NCBI GenBank assembly: GCA_036502575.1
Contig: DASXYL010000083.1
Location: forward strand, 1 to 64,000
Origin: DASXRA01 sp036502575
GTDB lineage: Bacteria > Actinomycetota > Actinomycetes > Mycobacteriales > Jatrophihabitantaceae
Direction of reading: 5' to 3'
Length of the DNA stretch: 64,000 nucleotides
Positions 1 to 8,178 of the stretch are shown one piece after another. Position 1 is the first letter of the stretch. Each line of letters opens with the position of its first letter. The position numbers and the translations under genes were made by a program. The notes beneath the pieces were generated by a model. That model saw only the letters and a list, made by a program, of their open reading frames with translations. It did not search any database and was not told where the DNA came from.

Positions 1-911
1 CGAAGCTGGGCAACTCGGTGGCGAAGACGTTCGTCCAGGGCGTCGGCAACGAGAAGTTGACGGCCTGGTTCGACAGCCACCCGTCCGAGGCCAGGGCGAT
101 CGTCAACAAGATCGCGCAGGCCGCCCGCGCTCGGAAGGCCGCGCAGCAGGCCCGGAAGCTGGCGCGCAAGAACGCGCTCGACACGATGGGCATGCCGGGC
201 AAGCTCTCTGATTGCCGCTCCACCGATCCGCGCGAGAGCGAGCTGTACATCGTCGAGGGCGACTCGGCGGGCGGATCGGCCAAGTCCGGCCGCGACTCGA
301 TGTTCCAGGCGATCCTGCCCATCCGCGGCAAGATCATCAACGTCGAGAAGGCGCGCATCGACCGCGTGCTCAAGAACACCGAGGTCCAGGCCATCATCAC
401 GGCGCTGGGCACCGGCATCCACGACGAGTTCGACCTCTCGAAGCTGCGCTACCACAAGGTCGTCCTCATGGCCGACGCCGACGTCGACGGCCAGCACATC
501 CAGACGCTGCTGCTGACGCTGCTGTTCCGCTTCATGCGGCCGCTGGTCGAGCAGGGGCACACCTATCTGGCGGCCCCGCCGCTCTACAAGATCAAGTGGA
601 ACAAGCGCGGCGACGACGCCCAGTACGCCTACTCCGACAGCGAGCGTGACGGGCTGATCGCGCTGCGCCAGCAGAAGAAGGCGAACGCCAAGCCGGACGA
701 CATCCAGCGGTTCAAGGGTCTCGGCGAGATGAACTTCCACGAGCTGTGGGACACGACGATGGACCCGGCGACGCGCACGCTGCGTCAGGTCACGCTCGAC
801 GACGCGGCGGTAGCCGACGAGTTGTTCAGCGTGCTCATGGGTGAGGACGTCGAGGCGCGGCGCTCGTTCATCCAGCGCAACGCCAAAGACGTGCGCTTCT
901 TGGACATCTGA
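1..911 (+). CDS. gyrB: DNA gyrase subunit B, 3' part (5' end outside window)
   Basis: This is the ATPase subunit of type IIA topoisomerase, which works with GyrA to supercoil DNA. About 302 C-terminal residues are present; the reading frame is open to the left edge, so the start lies outside. The TOPRIM domain is visible as EGDSAGGSAKSGRD near the middle of the fragment, followed by the metal-binding DADVDG motif. The C-terminal tail has QRFKGLGEMN and ends NAKDVRFLDI, typical of actinobacterial GyrB. gyrA follows after 128 bp on the same strand, the usual arrangement near the replication origin. Confidence 0.98.
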   Translation, partial: KLGNSVAKTFVQGVGNEKLTAWFDSHPSEARAIVNKIAQAARARKAAQQARKLARKNALDTMGMPGKLSDCRSTDPRESELYIVEGDSAGGSAKSGRDSMFQAILPIRGKIINVEKARIDRVLKNTEVQAIITALGTGIHDEFDLSKLRYHKVVLMADADVDGQHIQTLLLTLLFRFMRPLVEQGHTYLAAPPLYKIKWNKRGDDAQYAYSDSERDGLIALRQQKKANAKPDDIQRFKGLGEMNFHELWDTTMDPATRTLRQVTLDDAAVADELFSVLMGEDVEARRSFIQRNAKDVRFLDI

Positions 912-914
912 GGT

Positions 915-941
915 GGTGGAGGTTGGTTCGCCACCTCCACC
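915..941 (+). terminator. weak hairpin after gyrB
   Basis: GGTGGAGG (915-922) can pair with CCTCCACC (934-941) across an 11-nt loop, four bases after the gyrB stop. There is no T tract behind it. It may be an attenuator or weak terminator between gyrB and gyrA. Confidence 0.3.
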
Positions 942-942
942 G

Positions 943-983
943 TCATCCACAGCGCAACCCGGCTTTCCACAGCTTTATCCACA
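943..983 (+). promoter_or_regulatory. cluster of DnaA-box-like 9-mers between gyrB and gyrA
   Basis: Three same-strand 9-mers end in CCACA: TCATCCACA (943-951), CTTTCCACA (963-971) and TTATCCACA (975-983). The last matches the classic DnaA box TTATNCACA; the others differ by one or two bases. They lie 57-97 bp upstream of the gyrA start. They could tie gyrA expression to DnaA or titrate DnaA. The functional reading is inference. Confidence 0.45.
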
Positions 984-1039
984 GCGAGAAGCGTGCTATC
1001 GGCACACTTGTCTGGATTCACCTTGAGTAAGGGTTAACA

Positions 1040-3559
1040 GTGACTGACACTCCCGAATCCCCCGGCGGCGACGAACCTCAGGCCGAGTCCGGCGGCGGTG
1101 TGACCCAGCGAGTCGAGCCGGTCGGCCTCGAGGTCGAGATGCAGCGCTCGTACCTCGACTACGCGATGAGCGTGATCGTGGGCCGCGCGCTGCCCGACGT
1201 CCGCGACGGTCTCAAGCCGGTGCACCGCAAGATCCTCTACGGCATGTACGACTCCGGGTTCCGCCCGGACCGCAACTACGTCAAGTGCGGACGCGTCGTC
1301 GGTGACGTGATGGGCAACTACCACCCGCACGGCGACACCGCGCTGTACGACGCGCTGGTCCGGATGGCCCAGCCCTGGTCGCTGCGCTACCCGATGATCG
1401 ACCCGCAGGGCAACTTCGGCTCGCCCGGCAACGACCCGGCGGCGGCCTACCGCTACACCGAGTGCCGGCTGGCGCCGCTGGCCATGCACATGCTCGCCGA
1501 CATCGACAAGAACACCGTCGACTTCATTCCCAACTACGCCGGCAACACGACCGAGCCGGTCATCCTGCCGGCGCGCTTCCCGAACCTGCTCGTCAACGGC
1601 GCTGAGGGCATCGCGGTCGGCATGGCCACCCGCATCCCGCCGCACAACCTGCGCGAGGTCGCGGCCGGCGTCACCTGGGCGCTCGACCACCCCGACGCCA
1701 CGCAGGAGGAGCTGCTCGAGAAGCTGATCGAGCTGGTCCATGGGCCAGACTTCCCGACCAAGGGGCTCATCGTCGGGCGCGACGGCATCGAGGACGCGTA
1801 CCGCACCGGTCGCGGTTCGATCCGGATGCGCGCTGTCGTCACGATCGAGGAGGACGTCAAGGGCCGCACGATCCTGGTGGCGACCGAGCTGCCGTACCAG
1901 GTCAATCCCGACAACCTCGTCGAGAACATCGCCCAGCTGGCCAAGGACGGCAAGGTCGCGGGCATCGCCGACATCAACGACGAGTCCTCCGACCGCATCG
2001 GCATGCGCATCGTCGTCACGCTCAAGCGCGACGCCGTCGCGAAGGTGGTGCTGAACAACCTGTTCAAGCACACCCAGCTGCAGACCACGTTCGGCGCCAA
2101 CATGCTGGCGATCGTCGACGGCGTGCCGCGCACGCTGCGGATCGACCAGTTCGTCTCGCACTACGTCGACCACCAGGTCGAGGTCATCGTCCGGCGCACC
2201 CAGTACCTGCTCGACGATGCCGAGAAGCGCATCCACATCTTGCGGGGCCTGCTCAAGGCCCTCGATCAGCTCGACGCGGTGATCGCGCTGATCCGCGCGT
2301 CCGCCTCGGCCGACGCTGCTCGCGGCGGCCTGATGGAGCTGCTCGACATCGACGAGGTTCAGGCCACCGCCATCCTCGACATGCAGCTGCGTCGGCTGGC
2401 CGCCCTCGAGCGACAGCGGATCATCGACGATCACGACCGCATCGCCGCCGAGATCGAGGACTACAAGGACATCCTGGCCAAGCCGGGACGCCAGCGGTCG
2501 ATCATCCGCGACGAGCTGGCCGAGATCGTCGAGAAGCACGGCGACGAGCGGCGCACCCAGCTGATCCCCTACGACGGCGACGTCAACATCGAAGACCTCA
2601 TCGCGCAAGAGGATGTCGTCGTCACGATCACCCGCACCGGCTACGCCAAGCGCACCAAGACCGACCTCTACCGAGCGCAGCGCCGCGGCGGTAAGGGCGT
2701 GCAGGGCGCCGGCCTGAAGACCGACGACATCGTCGAGCACTTCTTCGTCAGCTCCACGCATGACTGGATCCTGTTCTTCACCAACAAGGGCCGCGTCTAC
2801 CGGGCCAAGGCCTACGAGCTGCCCGAGGCCAACCGCAACGCCCGCGGCCAGCACGTCGCCAACCTGCTGGCCTTCCAGCCGGACGAGACGATCGCCGACG
2901 TCATCACCATCAAGAACTACGACGTGGCGCCCTACCTGGTGCTGGCCACCAAGTCCGGGCTGGTCAAGAAGACGAAGCTCACCGACTTCGACTCCAACCG
3001 CTCGGGGGGCCTCATCGCGATCAACCTGCGCGAGGACGACGAGCTGATCGACGCGGCGCTGATCTCGTCCGAGGACGACCTGCTGCTGGTGAGCCGCCGA
3101 GCGATGTCGATCCGGTTCAAGGCCGACGACGACACACTGCGCCCGATGGGCCGGGCCACGTCCGGGGTTATCGGGATGCGATTTGCGGGTAGCGACGAGT
3201 TGTTGGCCATGGAGGTCGTCCGCGGAGACACCGTAGACACCGAGATCCTGGTCGCGACCGAGGGCGGATACGCCAAGCGGACCAAGATCGACGAGTACCC
3301 GCAGCAGGGCCGAGGCGGGAAGGGGGTGCTCACGGCGCGTATCGTGTCCACCCGAGGTGGGTTGGTCGGCGCCGTCGCCGTCCGTCCCGAGGACGAGATC
3401 TACGCGATCACGTCCGACGGTGTGGTCATTCGCACGAGTGCTGCGGAGGTCCGCCGGGCACAACGGCAGACGATGGGTGTGCGCTTGATGAACCTGCCGG
3501 AGGGCGTCAACCTGGTCGCCATCGCCCGTAACGCCGACGAGCCGGACGAGCAGGAATGA
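1040..3559 (+). CDS. gyrA: DNA gyrase subunit A
   Basis: The DNA breakage-reunion subunit of gyrase, 839 residues, a normal length. The GTG start follows a short leader after gyrB. The winged-helix domain carries the quinolone-determining stretch HPHGDTALYDALVRMAQ and the catalytic tyrosine in AAAYRYTECR. At the position of E. coli Ser83 this protein has Thr, and the Asp87 equivalent is Asp, so the classic resistance sites look unmutated. The C-terminal DNA-wrapping pinwheel contains the GyrA-box RRGGKG near residue 548 and a second, similar RGGKG late in the protein. It forms a heterotetramer with GyrB. Confidence 0.98.
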   Translation: MTDTPESPGGDEPQAESGGGVTQRVEPVGLEVEMQRSYLDYAMSVIVGRALPDVRDGLKPVHRKILYGMYDSGFRPDRNYVKCGRVVGDVMGNYHPHGDTALYDALVRMAQPWSLRYPMIDPQGNFGSPGNDPAAAYRYTECRLAPLAMHMLADIDKNTVDFIPNYAGNTTEPVILPARFPNLLVNGAEGIAVGMATRIPPHNLREVAAGVTWALDHPDATQEELLEKLIELVHGPDFPTKGLIVGRDGIEDAYRTGRGSIRMRAVVTIEEDVKGRTILVATELPYQVNPDNLVENIAQLAKDGKVAGIADINDESSDRIGMRIVVTLKRDAVAKVVLNNLFKHTQLQTTFGANMLAIVDGVPRTLRIDQFVSHYVDHQVEVIVRRTQYLLDDAEKRIHILRGLLKALDQLDAVIALIRASASADAARGGLMELLDIDEVQATAILDMQLRRLAALERQRIIDDHDRIAAEIEDYKDILAKPGRQRSIIRDELAEIVEKHGDERRTQLIPYDGDVNIEDLIAQEDVVVTITRTGYAKRTKTDLYRAQRRGGKGVQGAGLKTDDIVEHFFVSSTHDWILFFTNKGRVYRAKAYELPEANRNARGQHVANLLAFQPDETIADVITIKNYDVAPYLVLATKSGLVKKTKLTDFDSNRSGGLIAINLREDDELIDAALISSEDDLLLVSRRAMSIRFKADDDTLRPMGRATSGVIGMRFAGSDELLAMEVVRGDTVDTEILVATEGGYAKRTKIDEYPQQGRGGKGVLTARIVSTRGGLVGAVAVRPEDEIYAITSDGVVIRTSAAEVRRAQRQTMGVRLMNLPEGVNLVAIARNADEPDEQE

Positions 3560-3599
3560 GTGGATAGGCAGTGAGCAGTACCGCCAGACAGGGCACGGC

Positions 3600-4673
3600 A
3601 TGACTGGCCCGCGTTATTCGCGGGAGACGTTCGCGACGCCCGATCCGACGGCCTTCGCACCTGGTGACGAGCGCAACGGCGCCGACCCGGGCGCGAATGG
3701 GGCGCCCGGGTCTGAGGAGAACGTCGAGGAGACGCGTCCGCGCGCCTCGTTCGGTGTTCCCGGCACCGGCCCGGCCGGCGGCTTCGAGGCCCGCCCGTTC
3801 GCGCCACCGCCTGGACAGCCGCTGAGCGAGCCGATGCCACCGTCTGACCACGGCGATGGGTTCAGTCAACCCACGCTGGCCGGCGGAGGCGGGCCCGCGT
3901 CGGCTCCGATGGGGCCGACCGACAACCCGGGCTTCGGCGACGCTACGGGCTACGTCGGTTCGGCACCGTCCGACCAGACCACAGGCTATGTCGAGCCGAG
4001 CTACGCCGAGCCGGGTTATGCCGACTCGGCCACGAGCTACGCCCCGCCGCCCGCCGGCTATGCCGAGCCGCCCGGCGGGTTCGGAGATCGGCCCGGCCTG
4101 GGTGATCAGCCGCCGAGCTACGACCGGCCGGGCTTCCCCGGACCCTCTGGAGCCTCTGGACCAGGGGCCGGATACGGCGAGCCCACGGTGGGCCTAGCCG
4201 GCTCAGCCGGCCCGGCAGTGGGCGCTCCCGCCGGTATGGCACCGCCCCTGCAGCCACCGATGGGCCCACCTTCGGGCCCAGGTGCAGCGGCTGGCGCGCG
4301 GTCGCAGCAGCGGGCCCGCGGGCCACGCCGAGCCAAGCTCCAACTGCGGCACATCAACCCGTGGACGGTGCTGAAGTTCTCCTGCGTGCTGTCGGTGGCG
4401 CTGTTTTTCGTGTGGCTGATCACGATCGGGCTGCTGTACGGCATCCTCCAGGCCGCGGGCGTGATCGACAACATCAACAGCGCGGCGACAACCATCAACG
4501 GCAGCGGCTCGAAGGATCCGGTCACTCCCGGGCTGGTGTTCGGCGGATCGGCGATCATCGGCGTCGTCAACGTCGTGCTCTTCATCGCACTGTCGACGGT
4601 CGGATCGGTCGTGTACAACCTCTGCGCCGACCTCGTCGGGGGTATCGAAGTGACCCTGTCCGAACGCGACTGA
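3600..4673 (+). CDS. DUF3566 membrane protein downstream of gyrA
   Basis: A 357-residue protein. The first ~240 residues are low-complexity, rich in Pro, Gly, Ala, Ser and Tyr with repeats such as YAEPGYAD, and probably disordered in the cytoplasm. The last ~110 residues match the DUF3566 pattern. A first membrane segment lies around FSCVLSVALFFVWLITIGLL, a short loop follows (IDNINSAATTING), then a second hydrophobic segment and a conserved end, GGIEVTLSERD. The family is nearly always next to gyrA in Actinomycetes (Rv0007 in M. tuberculosis), and its function is not established. The ATG start lies 40 bp after gyrA. The long tail is more extended than in many homologues. Confidence 0.9.
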   Translation: MTGPRYSRETFATPDPTAFAPGDERNGADPGANGAPGSEENVEETRPRASFGVPGTGPAGGFEARPFAPPPGQPLSEPMPPSDHGDGFSQPTLAGGGGPASAPMGPTDNPGFGDATGYVGSAPSDQTTGYVEPSYAEPGYADSATSYAPPPAGYAEPPGGFGDRPGLGDQPPSYDRPGFPGPSGASGPGAGYGEPTVGLAGSAGPAVGAPAGMAPPLQPPMGPPSGPGAAAGARSQQRARGPRRAKLQLRHINPWTVLKFSCVLSVALFFVWLITIGLLYGILQAAGVIDNINSAATTINGSGSKDPVTPGLVFGGSAIIGVVNVVLFIALSTVGSVVYNLCADLVGGIEVTLSERD

Positions 4674-4727
4674 TAGCCGGTTGGAGCGCCCGGTAGGCGC
4701 CCGGTAGGCTCACTCTTCGCGTCTCGC

Positions 4728-4801
4728 GGGCCTGTAGCTCAGACGGTTAGAGCGCATCCCTGATAAGGATGAGGCCGGAGGTTCAAGTCCTCCCAGGCCC
4801 A
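4728..4801 (+). tRNA. tRNA-Ile (GAT)
   Basis: A complete cloverleaf: acceptor GGGCCTG (4728-4734) pairs with CAGGCCC (4794-4800), discriminator A at 4801. The anticodon stem CATCC/GGATG encloses the loop CTGATAA with anticodon GAT at 4762-4764. The T-loop TTCAAGT is present. CCA is not encoded. Its place after gyrA-DUF3566 matches the conserved actinobacterial order. Confidence 0.97.
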
Positions 4802-4867
4802 CGTACATCTGTACGTCCCCCGCGCCGGGCGCATCGAGGCGTCCGGTCACGACGAAAGGTGCTCTCA

Positions 4868-5005
4868 GTGCCGAAGGTGCTGTTGCTCGTGGTCGCAATC
4901 GCCGGGGCTGCCGCGCTGGCCCGCAAGCGCGCATCCGGCCAGGCCACCTCGTCGCTGTGGCGCGAGGCGACAAAGGACGGCGCGCCGAGCGCACCACGGT
5001 CGTAG
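4868..5005 (+). CDS. DLW-39 family small protein
   Basis: A 45-residue protein with a GTG start. The N-terminal segment PKVLLLVVAIAGAAALA is a single membrane-spanning helix, followed by basic RKR and then the family signature around SSLWREATKD. Proteins of this type (38-50 residues, function unknown) sit between tRNA-Ile and tRNA-Ala downstream of gyrA in many Actinomycetes, and this position matches exactly. A purine-rich stretch (CGAAAGG) ahead of the GTG can serve as ribosome-binding site. Confidence 0.85.
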   Translation: MPKVLLLVVAIAGAAALARKRASGQATSSLWREATKDGAPSAPRS

Positions 5006-5038
5006 GCTGATGGCGCGGATCCGCTGAGGATCCGGCGC

Positions 5039-5111
5039 GGGGACGTAGCTCAATTGGCAGAGCACCGCCTTTGCAAGGCGGGGGTTAGGGGTTCGATTCC
5101 CCTCGTCTCCA
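5039..5111 (+). tRNA. tRNA-Ala (TGC)
   Basis: Acceptor GGGGACG (5039-5045) pairs with CGTCTCC (5104-5110), discriminator A at 5111. The anticodon loop TTTGCAA carries TGC at 5072-5074. The D-arm and T-loop (TTCGATT) are normal. The 3' end from base 5100 onward is repeated at 6435, on the far side of an inserted IS element, so the functional tRNA is intact and the second copy is only a tail fragment. Confidence 0.97.
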
Positions 5112-5116
5112 CCGAT
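5100..5116. repeat. left copy of 17-bp direct repeat flanking the IS481 element
   Basis: CCCTCGTCTCCACCGAT occurs here and again, base for base, at 6435-6451. The first 12 bases are the 3' end of tRNA-Ala. If the element begins with TGTG at 5116, the true duplication is 16 bp and the 17th base is chance. This is the expected footprint of insertion (target-site duplication), though long for IS481-type elements. Confidence 0.85.
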
Positions 5117-6434
5117 GTGGTGAGTCGCGTGATCGTTGATAGTTGAGTCGCGTCATCGTTGAGAGTCCGGCCATCGGCCGGGCTCTTTGCTTTGGTCGCG
5201 CCAGTAGACGCGGTTGGGGTCGATGTTGTGGGTGCTGAGGAGTTCGCCGGTGTGGCGGTGGATGACGGTGGCGGTGGTGGTGTCGATGAGGACGATGGCG
5301 GGTTGTCCGCGGTGGGTGTAGCCGACGCCGAGGTGGTGCATGCGGCCGGCGCGGCGCAACGAGATTTTGCCGCCGTTGTCGACTCGGTCCAGGCGTAGCC
5401 GGAAGTGCTCGTTGAGGGGGTTGAGGCCGGCGGGGGCTGCTTTGAGGGTGGCGCGGTAGGCGGTCGCGGGGGTGCGTCCGTCCAGGGCGCGGTGCGGGCG
5501 CTGCTCGTTGTAGAGGTGGCGGAAGCGGTCGAGCTGGGCTTGGAGGGTGTGCAGGTCGGCGGCGGGCGGTTGTTTGCCGAGCCATTTCTTGAGGGTCTGG
5601 TGGAAGCGTTCGATCTTGCCCTGGGTCTGCGGGTGGCCGGGGTGGCCGTTCTTCTGCTGGATGCGCAGGGCGGCGAGTAGGTACTCGAAGGCGTTGCGGC
5701 CGCCGGTGAACCGTGAGGTGTAGACCGAGCCGTTGTCGGTCAGCGTCGAGGCGGGTGGCCCGTAGGTGTTGATGTTGTCGGTGAAGGTGTTGACGACGTC
5801 GTGGCCGGTGACGCGGGTGAAGACGGTCAGGGAGAGCAGCAGGCGGGAGTGGTCATCGAGCCAGTCGATGATCTCGACGTCGGCGCCGTCGGACAGGTGC
5901 CAGTGGGTGAAGTCGGACTGCCAGCATTCGTTGGGCTGGTCGGCGGCGAAGCGGTGCAGGGAGCTGCGGGGGCGTTTGCTGGGGTCGGGCACGACCAGGC
6001 CGGCCTCGTGCAGGATGCGGCGGATCGTGGACGTCGACGGGGCGGTGAGACCGGCGTTGGTGAGGTGGGTTGCGATGGTGACCGGTCCGGCGTCGAGCCC
6101 GTCGGCGTCGAGTTGCTTGCGCAGCTTGACGATCCGCTCACGCAGGTCGTGCGGGGTGGCCCGGGCGTTGGAAGCCGGGCGGCGGGATCGCGGCTGGAGA
6201 GCCTCGAGGCCGCCGGTCTGGTAGCGGGTGACCAGGGTGTGGACCCACTGCCAGCTGACGCCGTAGCGGCGGGCTGCTTCAGCCTTGGACAGGCCCTGAA
6301 CGACGACGGACAGCACGATGACCTGAGGCTTCGACACGCCCGCTGTTCTCGACGACCGCCCAGGTCACTCCGGGAGGCTCGCCGATATCAACGATGTCGC
6401 GACTCATCTATCAACTATGTCGTGGAACTACACA
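5116..6434 (-). mobile_element. IS481-family insertion sequence, about 1.32 kb
   Basis: The element carries one transposase gene reading away from its right end. The ends are inverted: both start TGTG, and an inner 28-bp block (5135-5162 versus 6388-6415, reverse complement) matches at 26 of 28 positions, while the outermost ~15 bp have diverged. It sits directly behind tRNA-Ala, with a 16-17 bp direct repeat on each side. The intact gene, clean ends and intact duplication suggest a fairly recent arrival. Confidence 0.85.
5153..6337 (-). CDS. IS481 family transposase
   Basis: A DDE/RNase H-fold transposase of 394 residues. The N-terminal ~60 residues form a helix-turn-helix (KAEAARRYGVSWQWVHTL). 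The integrase core shows the three catalytic acidic residues in NECWQSDFTHW, LTDNGSVYT and TQGKIERFHQTLK. The C-terminal part (RLRLDRVDNGGKISLRRAG) is typical of the family. The gene ends inside the left terminal inverted repeat. It appears full length, with no stop or frameshift, so it may be active. Confidence 0.95.
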   Translation of the reverse strand: MSKPQVIVLSVVVQGLSKAEAARRYGVSWQWVHTLVTRYQTGGLEALQPRSRRPASNARATPHDLRERIVKLRKQLDADGLDAGPVTIATHLTNAGLTAPSTSTIRRILHEAGLVVPDPSKRPRSSLHRFAADQPNECWQSDFTHWHLSDGADVEIIDWLDDHSRLLLSLTVFTRVTGHDVVNTFTDNINTYGPPASTLTDNGSVYTSRFTGGRNAFEYLLAALRIQQKNGHPGHPQTQGKIERFHQTLKKWLGKQPPAADLHTLQAQLDRFRHLYNEQRPHRALDGRTPATAYRATLKAAPAGLNPLNEHFRLRLDRVDNGGKISLRRAGRMHHLGVGYTHRGQPAIVLIDTTTATVIHRHTGELLSTHNIDPNRVYWRDQSKEPGRWPDSQR

Positions 6435-6451
6435 CCCTCGTCTCCACCGAT
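6435..6451. repeat. right copy of 17-bp direct repeat (tRNA-Ala tail)
   Basis: An exact second copy of the sequence at 5100-5116. It marks the right boundary of the IS481 element and would have joined directly to the left copy before insertion. The stop of the whiB-like gene lies only five bases further on. Confidence 0.85.
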
Positions 6452-6455
6452 TCGA

Positions 6456-6995
6456 TCAGGCGGCGGGTGGCAGGGAGTCCAGGAGTTGCTGGGCCTCAGC
6501 GAGCTCGGCGGCGGTGGGCTCGCTCGTGTCGTCAGAGCCGTCCGTCTCGGCGGCGATGATCTTCTCGGTGACGGTACGGGCCTGCCGGGCCACTTCGCTC
6601 GCGGCCGGGTTGGACGGCGCCGAGCGGTAGTACACCGTGGCGCCGTCCTGCTGGCGGACATCGCCCAGGGTCAGCCCTTCGCGGATGACGGCGGCGACCG
6701 ACTCGCCGGCCAGGACGCGTTGGCGCAGCGCCCACACCTCGCCGGGGCTCAGCGCCGCCCACACGCCGTGCAGGACGTCGGTGGACAGCGCGAAGATCAG
6801 GCAGGACCGCCGGGCCGGGCAGGCGGCGCAGATGTCGATGACCGGTGCCGGGATATGGCTGTGCGGTTCGGGGAACCACCAGTCGCCGCCGACCTCCGCG
6901 CAGGCGGCGTCGTGATGCCAGAACGGCGTGTTGGTCTCTGAGCTCGTCGCCGGGGCAGACGTGAGAGGTTCTCCAGTCGTGGCGGGACTTGCCAT
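6456..6995 (-). CDS. WhiB family iron-sulfur transcription regulator
   Basis: WhiB-like proteins bind a [4Fe-4S] cluster and control gene expression with the primary sigma factor. From the chosen ATG (6995; AAGGAGG lies 8 nt upstream, whereas the upstream GTG at 7004 abuts that site) the protein has 179 residues. Cluster ligands are Cys32, Cys56, Cys59 and Cys65 (C-x23-C-x2-C-x5-C). The usual G[VI]WGG turn reads GVWAA here. A ~100-residue C-terminal extension, including an acidic stretch (TDGSDDTSEPT), is longer than in most family members. Which WhiB subfamily it belongs to is not clear. Confidence 0.88.
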   Translation of the reverse strand: MASPATTGEPLTSAPATSSETNTPFWHHDAACAEVGGDWWFPEPHSHIPAPVIDICAACPARRSCLIFALSTDVLHGVWAALSPGEVWALRQRVLAGESVAAVIREGLTLGDVRQQDGATVYYRSAPSNPAASEVARQARTVTEKIIAAETDGSDDTSEPTAAELAEAQQLLDSLPPAA

Positions 6996-7210
6996 TCCCA
7001 ACACCTCCTTGCCTGGTTGTGCAGGTTAGCGATCATCGCGACATCTGGGCACTCCTACTTTCGCGACGACGGTACCGAAGCCCGGCCCCGCGGAGCAGGC
7101 CTTCACTACCTGTGAATCGGTTGCGCACTGTGTGGCTATGATTACACGATGCGTCCAGGAACTACGGGCGGCTGATTGACAGCGATGCGTTGGACGGGTC
7201 GAATCAGACA

Positions 7211-8017
7211 ATGACCGCCACTCTCGTCCGCGACCTGGTTCGCGACCTCGGTGCGGAGTCGGCGAGTCTGGATGCGCTCGTCGCGCCGCTGCCTCCGGAG
7301 AAATGGGCAACGCCCACCCCGGCGCTCGGCTGGACCATCGCTCACCAGATCGCCCACCTCGCGTGGACCGACCGGCTCGTCCTGATGTCGGCCACCGACG
7401 AGGAGGCCTTCACCGCCGAACTCGCCCGGGCGGCCGGCGACCCGATCGGCTACGTCGAGACCGGCGCCGAGGATCTGGCGACCGAAGAGCCCGCCAAGCT
7501 GCTCACGAGATGGCGCGATGGTCTGGTGCAACTCGCCGAGGCGATCGCGCACCTCTCCGGCGGTGCGCACATCGCGTGGTTCGGTCCGGGCATGAGTGCG
7601 GCGTCGATGGCCAGCGCGCGGATCATGGAGACTTGGGCGCACGGTCTGGACGTCGCCGATGCACTCGGGATCGTTCGCGAGCCGACCCAGCGGCTGCGGC
7701 ACGTCGCGCACATCGCGGTTGCGGCGCGCGGCTACGCGTACACGGCGAACGGCCTGGAGCCACCGGATGTCCCGATCCGGGTCGAGCTCCTCGCCCCGGA
7801 CGGAGCGACGTGGACGTGGGGGCCGGCCGATGCGGCCGAGCGGGTCACTGGCCCGGCCCTGGACTTCTGTCTGCTCGCCACGCAACGGCGCCACCGCGAC
7901 GACCTCGCCCTGAAGGCCAAGGGTCCGCACGCGGACAAGTGGCTCGACATCGCGCAGGCCTTCGCCGGGCCTCCCGGTCCGGGCCGAACACGGGGGCAGT
8001 TCACCCGCGCCGTGTAA
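7211..8017 (+). CDS. TIGR03084-like metal-binding DinB-fold protein
   Basis: 268 residues from ATG 7211; a TTG 21 bp upstream in frame is less likely. The N-terminal helical bundle resembles the metal-binding domain of mycothiol-dependent maleylpyruvate isomerases, with WTIAHQIAHLAWTD supplying candidate His ligands and the family's METWAHGLDVADAL later on. The C-terminal part (VPIRVELLAPDG ... CLLATQRRHRDD) matches the TIGR03084 pattern. Members are thought to act with mycothiol or related thiols in Actinomycetes, but the substrate is unknown. The gene stands alone. Confidence 0.8.
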   Translation: MTATLVRDLVRDLGAESASLDALVAPLPPEKWATPTPALGWTIAHQIAHLAWTDRLVLMSATDEEAFTAELARAAGDPIGYVETGAEDLATEEPAKLLTRWRDGLVQLAEAIAHLSGGAHIAWFGPGMSAASMASARIMETWAHGLDVADALGIVREPTQRLRHVAHIAVAARGYAYTANGLEPPDVPIRVELLAPDGATWTWGPADAAERVTGPALDFCLLATQRRHRDDLALKAKGPHADKWLDIAQAFAGPPGPGRTRGQFTRAV

Positions 8018-8033
8018 GAGCGGCGTATGGAAC

Positions 8034-8052
8034 GTTGTGCCAGTGGCACAAC
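8034..8052. promoter_or_regulatory. 19-bp perfect palindrome upstream of the S53 peptidase
   Basis: GTTGTGCCAGTGGCACAAC has two 9-bp arms around one central base. It lies 17 bp after the preceding stop and 127 bp before the peptidase start. The arrangement fits an operator for a dimeric repressor, or a short terminator stem. No T tract follows, which favours an operator. Confidence 0.45.
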
Positions 8053-8178
8053 CGGCCGTGCGACTGCACTGGCGGGCCCTGCGCCAGGCGAATAGGTTAT
8101 CGCGGACGTGTGCCGGCAATTTTGCTGTTCTGGTCAGGCGGCCCACGTACGTCCATATACCAACGTGGGGGTTTGCAC

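Noticed and set aside
943..983. Replication origin between gyrB and gyrA
   Set aside because: Only three boxes, no AT-rich unwinding region, and the origin in this group lies between dnaA and dnaN, which are not in the window.
1034..3601. Long minus-strand frame opposite gyrA (and similar ones opposite S53 peptidase and phospholipase C)
   Set aside because: Each is a shadow of a well-recognised gene on the other strand.
5100..6451. Integrative element attachment sites (attL/attR) at tRNA-Ala
   Set aside because: Only a DDE transposase lies between the repeats; there is no tyrosine or serine recombinase and no cargo. A target duplication is simpler.
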